A DNA stretch of 7,431 bases, from contig CAKTKV010000080.1 in assembly GCA_934572355.1 (NCBI GenBank), forward strand, positions 1-7,431. Reading direction: 5' to 3'. A program made the translations under genes and the position numbers. Within the stretch, counting starts at the first letter, position 1. Each line of letters starts with the position of its first letter. The notes below the pieces were generated by a model. The model did no database searches. It was not told where the DNA came from and saw nothing but the letters and a program-made list of their open reading frames with translations. The stretch is from an uncultured Oscillospiraceae bacterium (GTDB taxonomy: Bacteria > Bacillota > Clostridia > Oscillospirales > Oscillospiraceae). Below, one piece after another: positions 6,173-7,431 of the stretch.

Positions 6173-7414
6173 TTACTCGAAATCGAGCACGCGGAGCATG
6201 CGGATAAGAGTCAGGCGGTTGCGGATAGCCGCCGAGATCTCCAGCATTTCATCCGCAAGAGACGGATCGATGCCAATGTCCTCCGGTCTGTACTTGCAGT
6301 GGCAGTCGGAGTAGAGCTTCTCCATCTCCTCAACGGGCGGGATCTTCGCGATCAGCTCGCGTATCTCGTCCCAATGGTCAACGATGTTCTGAGACGGGAA
6401 GGTCGCCAGCACGTCGTTCTCGTTTTCCTTCATGATGCCCGGCATAAGTCTCTCGCCGAACTTCTCGCGCACCCATTCCTCCGTCAGAGGCTGGAACGGC
6501 TTTGCCTTCGGCGTCTTCTTCGCCAGCTCGTGGTAGACCTTGATGCACTCGAAGGTGCCGACGCCCACGCATTCGCCGTGGATGCCCTCGGCCTTCTCGA
6601 ACCTCGGCGGGTGCAGCTCGACCAGATGCGCCATCAGGTGCTCGGCGCCCGATGCCGCACGGGAGTGGTTGAGCAGCTGCATCGTAAGACCGCTCTCCAT
6701 CTGCGCCATCGTCATCGCCTCGTGGTCGGCAACGCCGGTCGCAGCGTACTTGTCGGCAGCCTCGCGCATGAGCATGAGCGCATGCTCTGCAAGCTCCGCC
6801 ACCATCGGGCAGTAGTATTCATCCGCGACCAGATGCGCGATGCGCCAGTCGGTCAGCGAAATGTACTTTGCGAGAATATCGTTTATGCCGCTCGCGACGA
6901 GTCTCGCCGGTGCGCCCTTGATGATGTCAAGGTCAGCCACGACAAGGATCGGCGCGCACATCGGCGTGGACTTCTTCTGGCCGTTAAGTATGGCCGAACA
7001 GATGTTGGCCGTGAAGCCGTCGGAGGAAGCCAGCGTCGGAATAGCAACAAAGGGGATGCCCAGCTTATATGCGGGGTAGCGGCCGAAGTCCATGATGGTG
7101 CCGGCGCCGAAAGCGACTATGACCTCCGGGTGATCCAGCTGCTTCATCATTTCCTCGATCAGCGTATCCTCAGCGTGCAGGCCCTTCGCCTCGAGCACGA
7201 TCTCCTGATCGGCCTTGACGTGCTTGCCCTCGGTGAGCTGGTACACCATCGTGTCGTACACTACGGCGCGGCGCTTACCCGCAAGCCCCACGTCCTCCAT
7301 GTACTGCTCGAAGTTTGCCAGAGCGTTATACTCGACGACGACCTTTTTCGTCTCAAGAGTGTGCTCCCTGCCGCAGACGCATTTGCCTACGTATTTTTCG
7401 CAATCCATTATCAT
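6173..7414 (-). CDS. sn-glycerol-1-phosphate dehydrogenase family protein (AraM/EgsA type)
   Basis: Predicted to reduce dihydroxyacetone phosphate to sn-glycerol 1-phosphate with NAD(P)H in the cytoplasm, as the archaeal EgsA and Bacillus subtilis AraM enzymes do. It is 413 aa, about 20 longer than AraM. Seen: nucleotide-binding FGAGTIMDFGRY (102-113), IPTLASSDGFT (125-135), ADLDII (160-165), GINDILAKY with D179, NHSRAASGAEHLMAHL with H259, and GIHGECVGVG with H279. D179, H259 and H279 match the three metal ligands of the family (Zn2+ in archaea, Ni2+ in AraM). An N-terminal extension carries C5, C12-x-C14, G15 and H18, and a CxC pair occurs in SDCHCKY near the C-terminus; their role is unknown. 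The ATG at 7414 is fixed by GGAGG 9 nt upstream; the ATG two codons later is too far. It could also be another iron-type alcohol dehydrogenase family member, though AraM resemblance is good. Upstream context is outside the window. Confidence 0.87.
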   Translation of the reverse strand: MIMDCEKYVGKCVCGREHTLETKKVVVEYNALANFEQYMEDVGLAGKRRAVVYDTMVYQLTEGKHVKADQEIVLEAKGLHAEDTLIEEMMKQLDHPEVIVAFGAGTIMDFGRYPAYKLGIPFVAIPTLASSDGFTANICSAILNGQKKSTPMCAPILVVADLDIIKGAPARLVASGINDILAKYISLTDWRIAHLVADEYYCPMVAELAEHALMLMREAADKYAATGVADHEAMTMAQMESGLTMQLLNHSRAASGAEHLMAHLVELHPPRFEKAEGIHGECVGVGTFECIKVYHELAKKTPKAKPFQPLTEEWVREKFGERLMPGIMKENENDVLATFPSQNIVDHWDEIRELIAKIPPVEEMEKLYSDCHCKYRPEDIGIDPSLADEMLEISAAIRNRLTLIRMLRVLDFE

Positions 7415-7423
7415 ACCTTTGTT

Positions 7424-7428
7424 CCTCC
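7424..7428 (-). promoter_or_regulatory. Ribosome binding site of the G1P dehydrogenase gene
   Basis: GGAGG on the minus strand, 9 nt before the ATG at 7414. It selects this ATG over the in-frame ATG at 7408 and shows that the coding region is complete inside the window. The promoter is not visible. Confidence 0.8.
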
Positions 7429-7431
7429 GTT

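Overview
The window looks like a piece of chromosome from a GC-rich member of the Firmicutes, most likely class Clostridia, Oscillospirales/Oscillospiraceae-like. The reasons are strong GGAGG-type ribosome binding sites, TTGnnn/TATAAT promoters, compact hairpin-plus-T-tract terminators, and proteins that resemble clostridial versions of their families. The assignment is an inference from protein character; no rRNA or other marker gene is present. Every gene but the first is complete. I see no mobile element, CRISPR array, tRNA or rRNA, and no gene-free stretch longer than about 165 bases.

Layout. Bases 1-1245 (+) hold the 3' end of gdhA, glutamate dehydrogenase, missing about 33 N-terminal residues beyond the window edge. 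A 17-bp bidirectional terminator (1258-1295) separates it from a convergent block on the minus strand. Read in the direction of transcription, that block starts at a promoter near 5001-5029 and runs murF (peptidoglycan precursor ligase), then a YjjG-type HAD phosphatase, then a short spacer with a weak terminator and a new near-consensus promoter (2836-2863), then two tandem MgtC/SapB-family membrane proteins ending at 1308. The mgtC leader contains a hairpin with a T-tract just before the first gene, a possible attenuator. Divergent from murF, bases 5137-6126 (+) encode a DEDDh 3'-5' exonuclease with a C-terminal cysteine-rich region and a basic tail. A second bidirectional terminator (6129-6159) separates it from a convergent gene at 6173-7414 (-), a glycerol-1-phosphate dehydrogenase (AraM/EgsA type) with an N-terminal CxCGxxxH motif.

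How they fit together. This is mostly housekeeping: nitrogen assimilation (gdhA), cell-wall synthesis (murF), nucleotide or metabolite dephosphorylation (HAD), ion or stress adaptation at the membrane (MgtC pair), RNA or DNA end trimming (exonuclease) and glycerol-phosphate metabolism. The likely transcription units are gdhA; murF-HAD (stop-to-start gap of 4 nt); mgtC-mgtC (Shine-Dalgarno overlapping the upstream stop); the exonuclease alone; and the dehydrogenase, whose upstream context lies outside the window. I did not find a clearly new multi-gene system. The items most worth a second look are the mgtC leader with its duplicated genes, the bacterial G1P dehydrogenase, and the domain arrangement of the exonuclease.
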